From Asaia bogorensis (GTDB lineage: Bacteria; Pseudomonadota; Alphaproteobacteria; Acetobacterales; Acetobacteraceae), in the NCBI GenBank assembly GCA_943333505.2, contig CALQTN020000014.1, positions 1 through 64,000 on the forward strand: a DNA stretch of 64,000 nucleotides. Reading direction: 5' to 3'. The notes beneath the pieces were generated by a model that saw only the letters and a program-made list of their open reading frames with translations, was not told the DNA's origin and searched no databases. Made by a program: the position numbers and the translations under genes. The stretch's first letter is position 1. Every line of letters starts with the position of its first letter. Shown in pieces: positions 48,938 through 56,920 of this stretch.

Positions 48938-49368
48938 GGGGTGGATGGGGCTTGCTGTGTTCTCAGCAAGAGTTTCACGCTATTTTCACTGTTCATTCTG
49001 TAGTTGCGGGGGGCTTCGTCGCGTTCTCTGTTGTGATTTAACGGTATTTTAACTGTTCTTTGAACTAGTTGTGGCTGGGACTCGCTGTGTTCTTTGGTAA
49101 AATGCTTCCGGATAGTTGCGGAGCGTTGTCACTGTTGCGGTCCGACCTCGTCGCGTTCTCTGCTAGAACGTCGAGCAAGCGCCGGTCGAGGTCCAGGCGA
49201 GTTGCGGTTGGGCCTCACCGCGTTCTCTGCTAGAACCCGACCATAGTGTCAGTATTATCAGAATCAGTTGCGGTTGGGCCTCACCGCGTTCTCTGCTAGA
49301 ACCGCAAGACCCAGCGCGACCGATCGACCCAGGTTGCGGTTGGGCCTCACCGCGTTCTCTGCTAGAAC
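48938..49368 (+). CRISPR. Type II-C CRISPR array, seven 36-nt repeats, partly degenerate
   Basis: Repeats lie at 48938-48973, 49003-49038, 49068-49103, 49134-49169, 49201-49236, 49267-49302 and 49333-49368, with 29-31 nt spacers. The last three are identical. The fourth differs at about five positions and the first three increasingly more, but the 65-67 nt period shows they are true repeats. The unit starts GTTGCGGTTGGG and ends TCTCTGCTAGAAC. Its complement matches the tracrRNA anti-repeat at 54140, so crRNA is read on the plus strand. The TGCTAGAAC end looks like an extended -10 element, as in type II-C arrays with repeat-internal promoters. Confidence 0.96.
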
Positions 49369-49401
49369 AACCCCGTTATAACCTCATGTTATAACGGGGT
49401 T
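49369..49401 (+). terminator. Terminator directly after the CRISPR array
   Basis: A perfect 14-bp inverted repeat, AACCCCGTTATAAC (49369-49382) and GTTATAACGGGGTT (49388-49401), has the loop CTCAT and is followed by TTCTTTG. It abuts the last repeat without a spacer, so it would end plus-strand pre-crRNA transcripts. Confidence 0.85.
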
Positions 49402-49524
49402 TTCTTTGATTTACGGCAGCAAAAACCACGGTAAAGGGGGGGTACTGCCCCGTCCGTTTCGCCGGTTTTTGGGCTGAACAAATGCGGCGCCAGCCGATCT
49501 GAGGGCAAAGATTGCGCCGATTCT

Positions 49525-49866
49525 TCAAAATAAAGCCAACTGCCCGGGTTTTTCCGGCCGCGCTGTGGTACCGACGCCACGAAAACTTTGGATTGATTCG
49601 TACTGCTTGTCGGTGAACCAGATCACCTCAACCTTACCGGGATTGGGTACCGCCTGGCCAATCCGGCGGGTCATCGCCTGGGCCTGTTCGCGCCCGGCGG
49701 TGAAGCGCAGATAGCAGGAATACTGCATCATCGCGAAACCTTCATCGAGCAGGAAGTTACGAAACCCGGTGGCCCGTTTGCGTTCGGGTTTGGTCATCAC
49801 CGGCAGATCAAACAACGCCATCACCCACAAGATACGATACCCCGACAGATGTGAAACCCCGATCAC
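49525..49866 (-). CDS. cas2: CRISPR-associated endoribonuclease/adaptation protein Cas2
   Basis: Cas2 is the structural partner of Cas1 in spacer integration. The 113 residues read GYRILWVMALFDLPVMTKPE, then ATGFRNFLLDEGFAMMQYSC YLR, and VEVIWFTDKQYESIQSF. This is the type II-C Cas2 pattern with the conserved Asp in FDLP. It overlaps cas1 by 4 nt (ATGA) and is the last gene of cas9-cas1-cas2. The true start may be the later ATG before ALFDLP, but SGYRI is typical of the family N-terminus. Confidence 0.94.
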   Translation of the reverse strand: MIGVSHLSGYRILWVMALFDLPVMTKPERKRATGFRNFLLDEGFAMMQYSCYLRFTAGREQAQAMTRRIGQAVPNPGKVEVIWFTDKQYESIQSFRGVGTTARPEKPGQLALF

Positions 49867-50807
49867 GCCGCCGCATCCGCAGGGCCGGCGGCCGGTTCTG
49901 CGACTGGAATGGCGGATTTCGGCAGCGCCAGGGTTTTGCGCTCGCCGAGGAATATCTGGCCCAATGACATCGCCAGACGGCCGAGCACATTGGCGAGGGG
50001 GGCCATACCCTCAGTGGTCAGATAATCCGCATGCAGCACGGCAACCAGATCGCGCTTGGCCGCCGGTGTCATTGTTTCATGGCCAGCGCGGATTAACCCG
50101 AGCGCCGCCAGATCGACCGCTGGGCGGAACGGTTCCATCAGGTCATCAGCCAGCCGCAACGCTTCCCCGCGTGAACGATGGGCGAGCGACAGTGACGGGT
50201 GCAGGCCGGATGCGACGATGGCGCGCGCGGTGGCGGTGCGCAGGACGGTGTAACCGTAATTCAGGAAGGCGTTGGCGATGAGGTCTTCCCGGCTACGGGT
50301 AAAGCCAGCGCCGAATGCCATCGGGAAATAGCGTTGGGCGGCCTGGGCTTCGCAATTATCGGGATCGCCAGACTTTACCCGTTCTGCAAGGGCAGCAACC
50401 GGGATGGGATTCTGCCCAATCCGCACCAGCAACGCCGCCTGGGCGAGAATTTTCGCCCGCACCAGCTCGGCCCATAGGCGCTTGCGGGTCGGCAGGCTGG
50501 CGTCGGCCTGGGCTTGGACCCGGTCACCCTGGGCGTAGTGGCCATCGACCGGCAACAAATAGGCCGCTGGTTTGAAGTCGGCACCGCAAATCACCACTGG
50601 CACACCGCGTTCGGCGAGGGCTGCCAGCAACTGGCCGGTGATGTTGGTGGCCGGGTTGGTGACCATCAAGGCGTCGATATCAGCCAGCGCGACCTGCCCC
50701 AACACGCCATCCGGGCCGGCGATCGTGAGAAAGCCGCGATGCAAGCTTAGCTTGCGTCCAACGCCCGCGATCTCCACAATCCGGCCCAGCATGATATTGC
50801 CCGCCAT
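49863..50807 (-). CDS. cas1: CRISPR-associated integrase Cas1 (type II)
   Basis: Cas1 integrates new spacers. The 314 residues show the metal-binding residues Glu153 (NCEAQAAQRYF), His210 (GLHPSLSLAHRS) and Glu225 (DDLMEPFRPAVD). The N-terminal MLGRIVEIAGVGRKLSLHRG is typical of type II-C Cas1. The start may be the second ATG at 50792, which gives MLGRIVEIA and has GGCGGG just upstream. An Ala-rich C-terminal tail (AEPAAGPADAAA) extends past the core. It lies 74 nt after cas9. Confidence 0.95.
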   Translation of the reverse strand: MAGNIMLGRIVEIAGVGRKLSLHRGFLTIAGPDGVLGQVALADIDALMVTNPATNITGQLLAALAERGVPVVICGADFKPAAYLLPVDGHYAQGDRVQAQADASLPTRKRLWAELVRAKILAQAALLVRIGQNPIPVAALAERVKSGDPDNCEAQAAQRYFPMAFGAGFTRSREDLIANAFLNYGYTVLRTATARAIVASGLHPSLSLAHRSRGEALRLADDLMEPFRPAVDLAALGLIRAGHETMTPAAKRDLVAVLHADYLTTEGMAPLANVLGRLAMSLGQIFLGERKTLALPKSAIPVAEPAAGPADAAA

Positions 50808-50881
50808 TGTTGAAGGGGGGCAACATAGAGACGGTTTATGACAAACAACTAACGATCAAGAGTAAAATTTTATCGTCTGGG

Positions 50882-53800
50882 TTAAACATTGCTGCGACGC
50901 TTCCGTGTCCCGCCGATGGGATCGACAAGGATCGCAACGCAATTCCGATCTTTCAGACCCGAAATACCAGCGAGATCCCAATCAAAGGGGTCAGTGATAT
51001 CCTTCTTTCGTTCTGTGAAATTTCCACCTTCGTTGTGCGAAACGAGGTACAATCTATTGCCGCTCGGGTTCAATCGAACAACAGTCTTCACCCGCCGCAC
51101 CCCGTCCTTGTCATCAACCTCCAGCATATCGCCTTTATGCACCCGCATTACCAACTTGCCGCCCAGCTTTTCCCGCTCCCATTCGGGCCGCCAGCCGCGC
51201 TGATTGACTTCAAACACTGTCGCGGCAAAGCCCTGCCATTTGCCATCGCGCATTTGGACAATATCCATGTGATGGTTTTCGCCTGGGGTGACAGCCCGAT
51301 AAATTTTGCCGGTGGTGCGGTCTTTGAGCTTGACCGCACTGTGATCGACCTTACCGACCCGGATGCGGCGAACCCCGCTTGTGGTTGCGTATCCGTCCAG
51401 CACAGCCGCAAAGGCTTTCTCGTCGGCCTTAGCGATCTTGCCCTTTCCATCCCGTAGCGACGCCGTCAGCGCCTGCAATTCCTGCCGGATCAGCGGATCG
51501 CGGACAGCATCAACCTCCCCGGCAGTCAGATCGCGGATGAATTTGCGGCGGACCAGATTGCCGATCTCGGCGGCCTCGGCCACATCATCGATCAGGCCGT
51601 AATTGGTATCCTCATGCAGCGCGCCGGCCTTGCCGCGTTCGGGCTTGTTGGACACGATCACCGCGTCGATCCGCGCCCGGACATGATCGCGGAAGCCTTC
51701 AAACGGTGGCGGAACTTTGCCGAGCAGGGCATCGAACTCCCCAGCCTCACTCCGGCCCGCCGATTTGGCGAGATATTGCAGCAACCCGCGGGTCATCGCG
51801 CCGATCAGCACCGCATCAATGGCGTGGTGGCGATGGTCACTGCGGTTTTTGTGGTTGTCGTCGGATAGTAAGCCGTTGAGTTCGAGTTTGCCGCGCAGCA
51901 TGCCGGTCAGGGTGCCGGGGACGACGTAAATCTGGTCGGGGTCGCAGATTTTACCGAGATAGGCTTTGGCAAGCCGGGACAGATAGCGGGTTTCGTTCAA
52001 TTGGCGGGCGAGGAAGTCGCGTTCGCCGCTAAAGCGGTCCATCGCGTCGGGTAGGAAGCGCCAACGCTTCTGGCGCGGCAATTCAGCGCCCCGCGCGGCG
52101 ATTGCCTCCCAGTCTGGCGATTGACCAAATGCCTTGTAAGGTGCGTTGCCGCGTTTGATACGGTTGGTTTCGCGGAACACCAAAACCTTATTGGCGGCGC
52201 TGTCATCAAGGGTCAGTGATCTGGGAAGAATATGCTCCTCCTCAATCTCGGAGCCAGCACTAAACAACTGCGCGCAGCTTATTGCCTTACCTGAGAACGG
52301 GCACAGCACGATCCCGCCAATTGTTTGATCTTCGTAGAGCCGCAGCCGAGCGCGGTTCCTGCCATTGGCCTCAACGCCCAGTTCAGCCAGTTTTTGGTCG
52401 CGCCGCCGGTTGGCGTCCTTGTTGGTGCGGTTACGGTCCTGTTCTTCTTTCTTCTGCTGGGCGGTCTGCTTGAGTTCGCGCGCCAGTTCGACGGTGATCT
52501 GTTTCGGGTGACCGAAGCTGGCGATCAGATCATTCACCACGCGGCGCAACTGGTTGAGGCCGATATGGACGGTGGGGTTGGCAATGCGGCCATGGAAGGC
52601 GGCATCGTCTTTTTTGTCGGCCGGGTCGGAACTGCCGGGCATGATGTGGCGGGCGAGGACCGCGCCATAATAGGGCAGGCGGTCGAAAATTTCGCCATCG
52701 CGTTCATCGGAATGGTGCCAGCCAGCGCGCTTGACGGCTTCGTTATAGGGCACAACCCGGCCATTTATATCGGTTTCGTGGATCAGGGCCGTGAGTATTT
52801 TGGCGTTGGCGGTCTTGCCGAACCGGGAATAGCCGTCGGGCAGGAAATGGTTTTTCGTGCAATTGAAGGCCTGGGTTAGCGACAGCCCGTCTTCAGCGAC
52901 GAGACGCGCTGCCAGAACATCATCATCGGTTTCTGCCAGAAGCTTGGCGATGAAGGCGTCCTTGTCGGCATAGGATAAAGTGCGCCAGGCGGGGCCGTAG
53001 TGATCCGGTTTGAGGAGGATCGCGTTGGCCTTAAGGCCGGCAAGCTCGGTTTCCTCGCTCTCCTCTAAATTGATCCGAACGTTGGAGCCGAATTTAAGCG
53101 CCTTGCGGATTTTGGCGAAGGTGAGTTTCGGCTGCCATAACACCACGCTGGCCACAAGGTCGCGCTCATCCACGCTCAGCTTGCGTTGCTCGAGTGAGTT
53201 CGTGGAAACCCGGATATGGTTGAGCCTTTCGTAGATTTCGCGCGCCTGGACAGAGATGAGGGCTTTCGGCAGGCGTTCCTCGGTTGGCACGAAGGTGCAT
53301 TTGCCAATGAGTTGCGGTTTGAGCGGGCGCTGGCGGAACAGGATTTTGGCGATGCGTTCACCGAGTTCGGCGGTGATGTGGCGGGGGGAAAAGCCGGACT
53401 GGGTTGCCCAGAGCTGGTTGAATTCGTCCCGGAGCATCGCCCGCAGCGGGTAGAAATGGTAGAGCGCCTTGGTGCCTTTGCCGTCGAGCCTGATGCGGGT
53501 GGGTTCGTAGTTTTGGTGGCGGCGGGCGAGGAACTCGCCAAAGGTTCGGCAGTGTTGTTCGGCCAGCTTGTCACGTAACGCGGAGGCAGCCCTGGCGATT
53601 TTGCCGTTATCGTCCTCGTTGCCCTTGTCGGTCTTGCGATTGGACTGAAAGCCGCGGCGTTGGTTGAGGTGGAAGATGGCGCGGCCGAGTTCGTATTGGG
53701 TCAGGGGGCGGTCAAGCGCGGCGGCGCGGAGTTGCATTGGATCCGCGGTTTGCAACGCCTTGCGCGCGACCGGGTCGGCAGGCAGCAGGCCGGTTTCGAT

Positions 53801-54055
53801 GAGGGTTTTCAGCAAATCGCTGCGACGCAGCACGAACCTGTCGCGCCGCTTGCGCGCACCCCGCGGCACACGGCGCATGGCGGCAAGCGATTGTTCGTCC
53901 TTGGGATTGCGGCCGTCCTTGAACAGCCGAACGCCCGCCCAGAGCAATTCCAGCGGGGCGTTATCGCCGTAAATCCCCGCCGGGTCCGGGCCGATACGCC
54001 AGACCGCGCTGCCGATGGAGTTGGTGCCGATATCGAAAGCAAAGCGCATATCCAT
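50882..54055 (-). CDS. cas9: Cas9, type II-C RNA-guided endonuclease
   Basis: This 1057-residue Cas9 is compact and has all nuclease residues. RuvC-I Asp8 is in FAFDIGTNSIGSAVW, and the Arg-rich bridge helix is MRRVPRGARKRRDRFVLRRS. RuvC-II Glu523 is in ITVELARELKQ. The HNH core has His608 in EIEEEHILPRSLTLDD, with Asn622 and Asn631. RuvC-III His744 and Asp747 are in SDHRHHAIDAVLIGAMT. The C-terminal 250 residues should hold the PAM-interacting domain. The ATG at 54055 has GGAGG five nt upstream, and the longer frame to 54100 lacks support. With cas1-cas2 and no csn2 or cas4, this is subtype II-C. The PAM is unknown. Confidence 0.97.
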   Translation of the reverse strand: MDMRFAFDIGTNSIGSAVWRIGPDPAGIYGDNAPLELLWAGVRLFKDGRNPKDEQSLAAMRRVPRGARKRRDRFVLRRSDLLKTLIETGLLPADPVARKALQTADPMQLRAAALDRPLTQYELGRAIFHLNQRRGFQSNRKTDKGNEDDNGKIARAASALRDKLAEQHCRTFGEFLARRHQNYEPTRIRLDGKGTKALYHFYPLRAMLRDEFNQLWATQSGFSPRHITAELGERIAKILFRQRPLKPQLIGKCTFVPTEERLPKALISVQAREIYERLNHIRVSTNSLEQRKLSVDERDLVASVVLWQPKLTFAKIRKALKFGSNVRINLEESEETELAGLKANAILLKPDHYGPAWRTLSYADKDAFIAKLLAETDDDVLAARLVAEDGLSLTQAFNCTKNHFLPDGYSRFGKTANAKILTALIHETDINGRVVPYNEAVKRAGWHHSDERDGEIFDRLPYYGAVLARHIMPGSSDPADKKDDAAFHGRIANPTVHIGLNQLRRVVNDLIASFGHPKQITVELARELKQTAQQKKEEQDRNRTNKDANRRRDQKLAELGVEANGRNRARLRLYEDQTIGGIVLCPFSGKAISCAQLFSAGSEIEEEHILPRSLTLDDSAANKVLVFRETNRIKRGNAPYKAFGQSPDWEAIAARGAELPRQKRWRFLPDAMDRFSGERDFLARQLNETRYLSRLAKAYLGKICDPDQIYVVPGTLTGMLRGKLELNGLLSDDNHKNRSDHRHHAIDAVLIGAMTRGLLQYLAKSAGRSEAGEFDALLGKVPPPFEGFRDHVRARIDAVIVSNKPERGKAGALHEDTNYGLIDDVAEAAEIGNLVRRKFIRDLTAGEVDAVRDPLIRQELQALTASLRDGKGKIAKADEKAFAAVLDGYATTSGVRRIRVGKVDHSAVKLKDRTTGKIYRAVTPGENHHMDIVQMRDGKWQGFAATVFEVNQRGWRPEWEREKLGGKLVMRVHKGDMLEVDDKDGVRRVKTVVRLNPSGNRLYLVSHNEGGNFTERKKDITDPFDWDLAGISGLKDRNCVAILVDPIGGTRKRRSNV

Positions 54056-54105
54056 GGTCGCCTCCAGGCAGAGCCCGATGTCGTTACCGCAGCATGACAT
54101 TTGGC

Positions 54106-54135
54106 TTGCATCGCGGCAAGGCGGTGCGCTAGGGT
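54106..54135 (+). promoter_or_regulatory. Putative tracrRNA promoter
   Basis: TTGCAT (54106-54111) and TAGGGT (54130-54135) are spaced 18 nt apart, which would start transcription near 54141-54143, the first bases of the anti-repeat. Both boxes are weak matches, so this is a positional inference. It lies in the short divergent region upstream of cas9. Confidence 0.4.
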
Positions 54136-54139
54136 CTGG

Positions 54140-54223
54140 GTTCTAGCAGAGAACGCGGTGTGGCCTTTCCGTTAACAAGGTTTCATACCACCGAATGAGG
54201 GCGGGCCCCGGTCCGCCCTTTTT
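54140..54223 (+). ncRNA. tracrRNA of the type II-C system
   Basis: 54140-54160 (GTTCTAGCAGAGAACGCGGT plus G) is the exact reverse complement of the 3' 21 nt of the intact CRISPR repeat. Pairing then continues with interruptions (GGCC, CCGTTAAC) to 54176, covering the whole 36-nt repeat. Next come AAGGTTTCATACCACCGAAT, a nexus-like stretch, and a GC-rich terminator stem, GGGCGG (54199-54204) with CCGCCC (54213-54218), ending in T5 at 54219-54223. The RNA is about 84 nt and divergent from cas9, starting some 85 nt from its ATG. Confidence 0.88.
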
Positions 54224-54284
54224 GCTGTCTGAGGGGTTGTTGAGACGCTTGCATTCTGTGTTCTTTTTGGTTAGTATTAAAGAC

Positions 54285-54824
54285 ATGAATGCATTTCCAT
54301 CACCCTTTATTCGGCCTGATGCGGCGCCAGAGATGGTGCTGCGTTTTGGCGTGATCATGGCGGGGTTGGCGGCTTTGATAGCGCGGCGGTTTTTGCGGAT
54401 GCCGCATTTGATGCGGTTTACGGCGCTGTTGTATGGCCGGATTATACGGGCGGTGGGCCGGTTTGAGCGGGCGTTGGGGCGGCCAAAGCGGGTTCGGGCG
54501 AAGCGGGTGGCGCGGGCTGGGGATGTTCGGACGCAGGCGGTTTCGCTGCCGCGCGGGCATGGCTGGCTGGTGCGGGAACTCGGGTATGAGGCGGCGGCGT
54601 TTATGGGCCAGTTGGAGGCGCTGTTGGCCGAGCCTGCGATGCAGGCGGCCCTGGCGGGCGCGCCGGGGCGGGTGCTGCGGCCGATTTGTCGGATGCTGGG
54701 GGCTGTTGCCGCACCGGTCGTGGTGGCGCAGGCTGTGCCGGTGGTGAAATATTATGTGGGTGGTGAGGCGATGGGCCTGGCGGGCGTGAGCGGCGCGGTG
54801 GTGCCGTTTGCAAAAATTGATTGA
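54285..54824 (+). CDS. Hypothetical protein between tracrRNA and rho
   Basis: This is a 179-residue frame I do not recognise. The N-terminus (MNAFPSPFIRPDAAPEMVLR) is followed by a possible membrane helix, FGVIMAGLAALIARRFLRMP, and then a strongly basic stretch (GRPKRVRAKRVARAGDVRT). A second hydrophobic, Ala/Val-rich part (MLGAVAAPVVVAQAVPVVKY) lies near the end. The ATG at 54285 was chosen because the frame above it crosses the tracrRNA terminator. Third positions are strongly GC, like neighbouring genes, supporting real coding. It is not a known Cas protein. Confidence 0.6.
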   Translation: MNAFPSPFIRPDAAPEMVLRFGVIMAGLAALIARRFLRMPHLMRFTALLYGRIIRAVGRFERALGRPKRVRAKRVARAGDVRTQAVSLPRGHGWLVRELGYEAAAFMGQLEALLAEPAMQAALAGAPGRVLRPICRMLGAVAAPVVVAQAVPVVKYYVGGEAMGLAGVSGAVVPFAKID

Positions 54825-54854
54825 GAGCGTGGCGGGATTTTTGCGTCTTATTTG

Positions 54855-54868
54855 TTACGATATCGTAA
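54855..54868. promoter_or_regulatory. Perfect 14-bp palindrome TTACGATATCGTAA
   Basis: A perfect palindrome sits in the short gap between the hypothetical gene and rho, about 30 nt upstream of the small frame at 54899. It looks like an operator for a dimeric repressor, but which one is unknown. Confidence 0.4.
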
Positions 54869-54898
54869 TTATGTTGCTTAATTCAGAGAAGGAGAAAG

Positions 54899-55015
54899 AT
54901 GGATTTCTTCGCAACGACACGGTTTTTGCCGATGGCGGCACGCCACCGGCAATATTTATCAGAAAGTTTTTTTGCTTCTTTTTGTTCACAAAAAGAAGTG
55001 CTGCCCCTCCCTTAG
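54899..55015 (+). CDS. Possible small protein (38 residues) reading through the hairpin element
   Basis: The ATG at 54899 is preceded by GAGAAGGAGAAAG, a very strong ribosome-binding site. The frame begins [20 protein letters not shown] and ends in [11 protein letters not shown]. Its last third is encoded by the A/T-armed hairpin element. It overlaps the rho stop on the other strand by 3 nt. No family is recognised. It may be a real small protein or chance reading of the repeat. Confidence 0.35.
   Translation: MDFFATTRFLPMAARHRQYLSESFFASFCSQKEVLPLP
54975..54998. repeat. A/T-armed hairpin element, copy 2 (downstream of rho)
   Basis: The arms CTTCTTTTTG and CAAAAAGAAG are identical to the copy at 6483 but in the opposite orientation, with the same AGTTTTTTT-type flank at 54965-54973. 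It lies 13 nt after the rho stop codon on the minus strand. It is a likely transcript-end structure for rho, although the run after the stem on that strand is A and not T. Confidence 0.7.
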
Positions 55016-56283
55016 GTATTCATAGCGTCAAAAAAGTCTTGATTGGATTTGGAATATTTCAGCTTATCCAACAGGAAGTCCATCGCATCCATAGTGCCCA
55101 TCGGGTTGAGGATACGGCGCAGGACCCACATTTTGGACAATGTGCCCTTATCGACCAGCAATTCTTCCTTACGGGTGCCGGATTTGGTGATGTCGATGGC
55201 CGGGAAGGTGCGCTTGTCGGACAGTTTGCGGTCGAGGATGATTTCGGAGTTACCGGTGCCCTTGAATTCTTCAAAGATCACTTCGTCCATGCGGCTGCCA
55301 GTGTCGATGAGCGCGGTGGCGATGATGGTCAGGCTGCCGCCTTCCTCGATATTGCGGGCAGCGCCGAAAAAGCGCTTGGGGCGTTGTAGGGCGTTGGCAT
55401 CGACACCGCCGGTCAGCACCTTGCCCGATGATGGGACGACGGTGTTGTAGGCGCGGGCGAGGCGGGTGATGCTGTCAAGCAGGATGACCACGTCGCGCTT
55501 GTGTTCGACCAGGCGCTTGGCTTTTTCCAGCACCATTTCGGTGACCTGGACGTGGCGGGTTGCCGGTTCATCGAAGGTGGATGCCACGACTTCGCCACGC
55601 ACGGTGCGGGCCATGTCGGTGACTTCTTCCGGGCGTTCGTCGATCAGCAGCACGATCAGGAAGGCATCGGGGTGGTTGGCGGCGATGGATGTTGCGATCG
55701 ATTGCAGCATCATGGTTTTGCCGGTGCGCGGCGGGGCGACGATCAGCGCGCGCTGGCCTTTGCCGATCGGGGCGACGAGGTCGATCACCCGGGGGATCAT
55801 ATCGCGCGTCGCACCCTTGGCGATTTCTTTGTATTCCATCTCCATATGGAGACGCTGGTCGGGGTAAAGTGGCGTCAGGTTATCAAAGTTGATGCGGTGC
55901 TTGACGGCTTCCGGCGGCTCAAAATTGATGGTGTTGAGCTTGAGCAGGGCAAAATAGCGCTCGCCATCCTTGGGGGCGCGGATCTGGCCTTCGACGGTAT
56001 CGCCGGTGCGAAGGGCATAGCGGCGGACCTGGCTGGGGGAGATGTAGATATCGTCCGGGCCGGGGAGGTAGTTGGATTGCGGGCTGCGGAGGTAGCCGAA
56101 GCCATCCGACAGAATTTCCAGCGTGCCTTCGCCGTAAATCGCCTGATCGTTGTCGGCGAGGTTCTTCAGGATCGCGAACATCATGTCCTGCTTGCGCAGA
56201 GAGGACGCGTTTTCGATCTGAAGGGATTCGGCGAAACTCAGCAAATCTGCCGGGGTTTTTGCCTTGAGTTCGGCAAGATGCAT
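55012..56283 (-). CDS. rho: Transcription termination factor Rho
   Basis: Rho is the hexameric RNA helicase that ends transcription. The 423 residues begin [20 protein letters not shown], then the RNA-binding cold-shock-like domain ([20 protein letters not shown]), Walker [17 protein letters not shown], the Q-loop/Walker [20 protein letters not shown], and the R-loop region [20 protein letters not shown]. Length is normal. It belongs to the conserved origin-side cluster with hemJ, hemH and hemE. A 199-nt leader separates it from hemJ. Confidence 0.98.
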   Translation of the reverse strand: MHLAELKAKTPADLLSFAESLQIENASSLRKQDMMFAILKNLADNDQAIYGEGTLEILSDGFGYLRSPQSNYLPGPDDIYISPSQVRRYALRTGDTVEGQIRAPKDGERYFALLKLNTINFEPPEAVKHRINFDNLTPLYPDQRLHMEMEYKEIAKGATRDMIPRVIDLVAPIGKGQRALIVAPPRTGKTMMLQSIATSIAANHPDAFLIVLLIDERPEEVTDMARTVRGEVVASTFDEPATRHVQVTEMVLEKAKRLVEHKRDVVILLDSITRLARAYNTVVPSSGKVLTGGVDANALQRPKRFFGAARNIEEGGSLTIIATALIDTGSRMDEVIFEEFKGTGNSEIILDRKLSDKRTFPAIDITKSGTRKEELLVDKGTLSKMWVLRRILNPMGTMDAMDFLLDKLKYSKSNQDFFDAMNT

Positions 56284-56482
56284 GTTTGGGCCTCGGGAGG
56301 GGAGAAATGAACGCCGCGAGGCTGGGAGCAGCCATCATGCGGTTTTTGGGGGGCACCGGCATGGAACCGGCTCGGGGCGGCGTTGCACCGTCCCGTATGG
56401 CCGAACTAACTAGGCTGGTGCGGCACAAGCGTCAAGCTGGAGGGCATGGCGCATTCTTTGGGAGCCTGCCGGTCAGCACAAT

Positions 56483-56920
56483 CTAGAAAGGTCGGACGAT
56501 AACCATGACGACGATGATGACCATCAATACAGTCGGCACTTCATTGGCCAAGCGATAAAACCGCTCGGTTTTGCGATTGCGGTCATTGAGGAATTCCCGC
56601 CGCCATTTTGATAGCGCGCCGTGAAATCCGGCCATCAGGAACACAGCGATCGCTTTGACCCAGGACCAGCCCGAGCTCCAATCGACCACGCCAGGGATAG
56701 ATACCAGGGCACCGCCGAATATCCACGCTGCAATCATCGCCGGGTTGATGATCAGCCGCAGCAGCTTGGCCTCCATAACCTTAAAGCGCTCGCTTTCGGC
56801 AGAACCAGGCTTGGTTTCGCAGTGGTAAACATAGAGCCGCGGCAAATAGAACATGCCCGCCATCCAGGCGATAACGGCGATGACATGCAGCGCCTTGAGC
56901 CATGGGTAGAGGGCGATCAT
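56483..56920 (-). CDS. hemJ: Protoporphyrinogen oxidase HemJ
   Basis: HemJ oxidises protoporphyrinogen IX in the membrane in many alphaproteobacteria. The 145 residues have four hydrophobic helices and the conserved His of ALHVIAVIAWMAGMFYLPRL YVYH, with RLIINPAMIAAWIFGGALV and FYRLANEVPTVLMVIIVVMV. The ATG at 56920 overlaps the upstream gene's stop (ATGA), fixing the start. It is in the same cluster as hemH and hemE, which supports the assignment. Confidence 0.93.
   Translation of the reverse strand: MIALYPWLKALHVIAVIAWMAGMFYLPRLYVYHCETKPGSAESERFKVMEAKLLRLIINPAMIAAWIFGGALVSIPGVVDWSSGWSWVKAIAVFLMAGFHGALSKWRREFLNDRNRKTERFYRLANEVPTVLMVIIVVMVIVRPF

Noticed and set aside
49039-49332. Self-targeting spacers within this window
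   Set aside because: No spacer showed a match elsewhere in the window by eye. A computed search of the full genome and phage databases would be needed to settle it.
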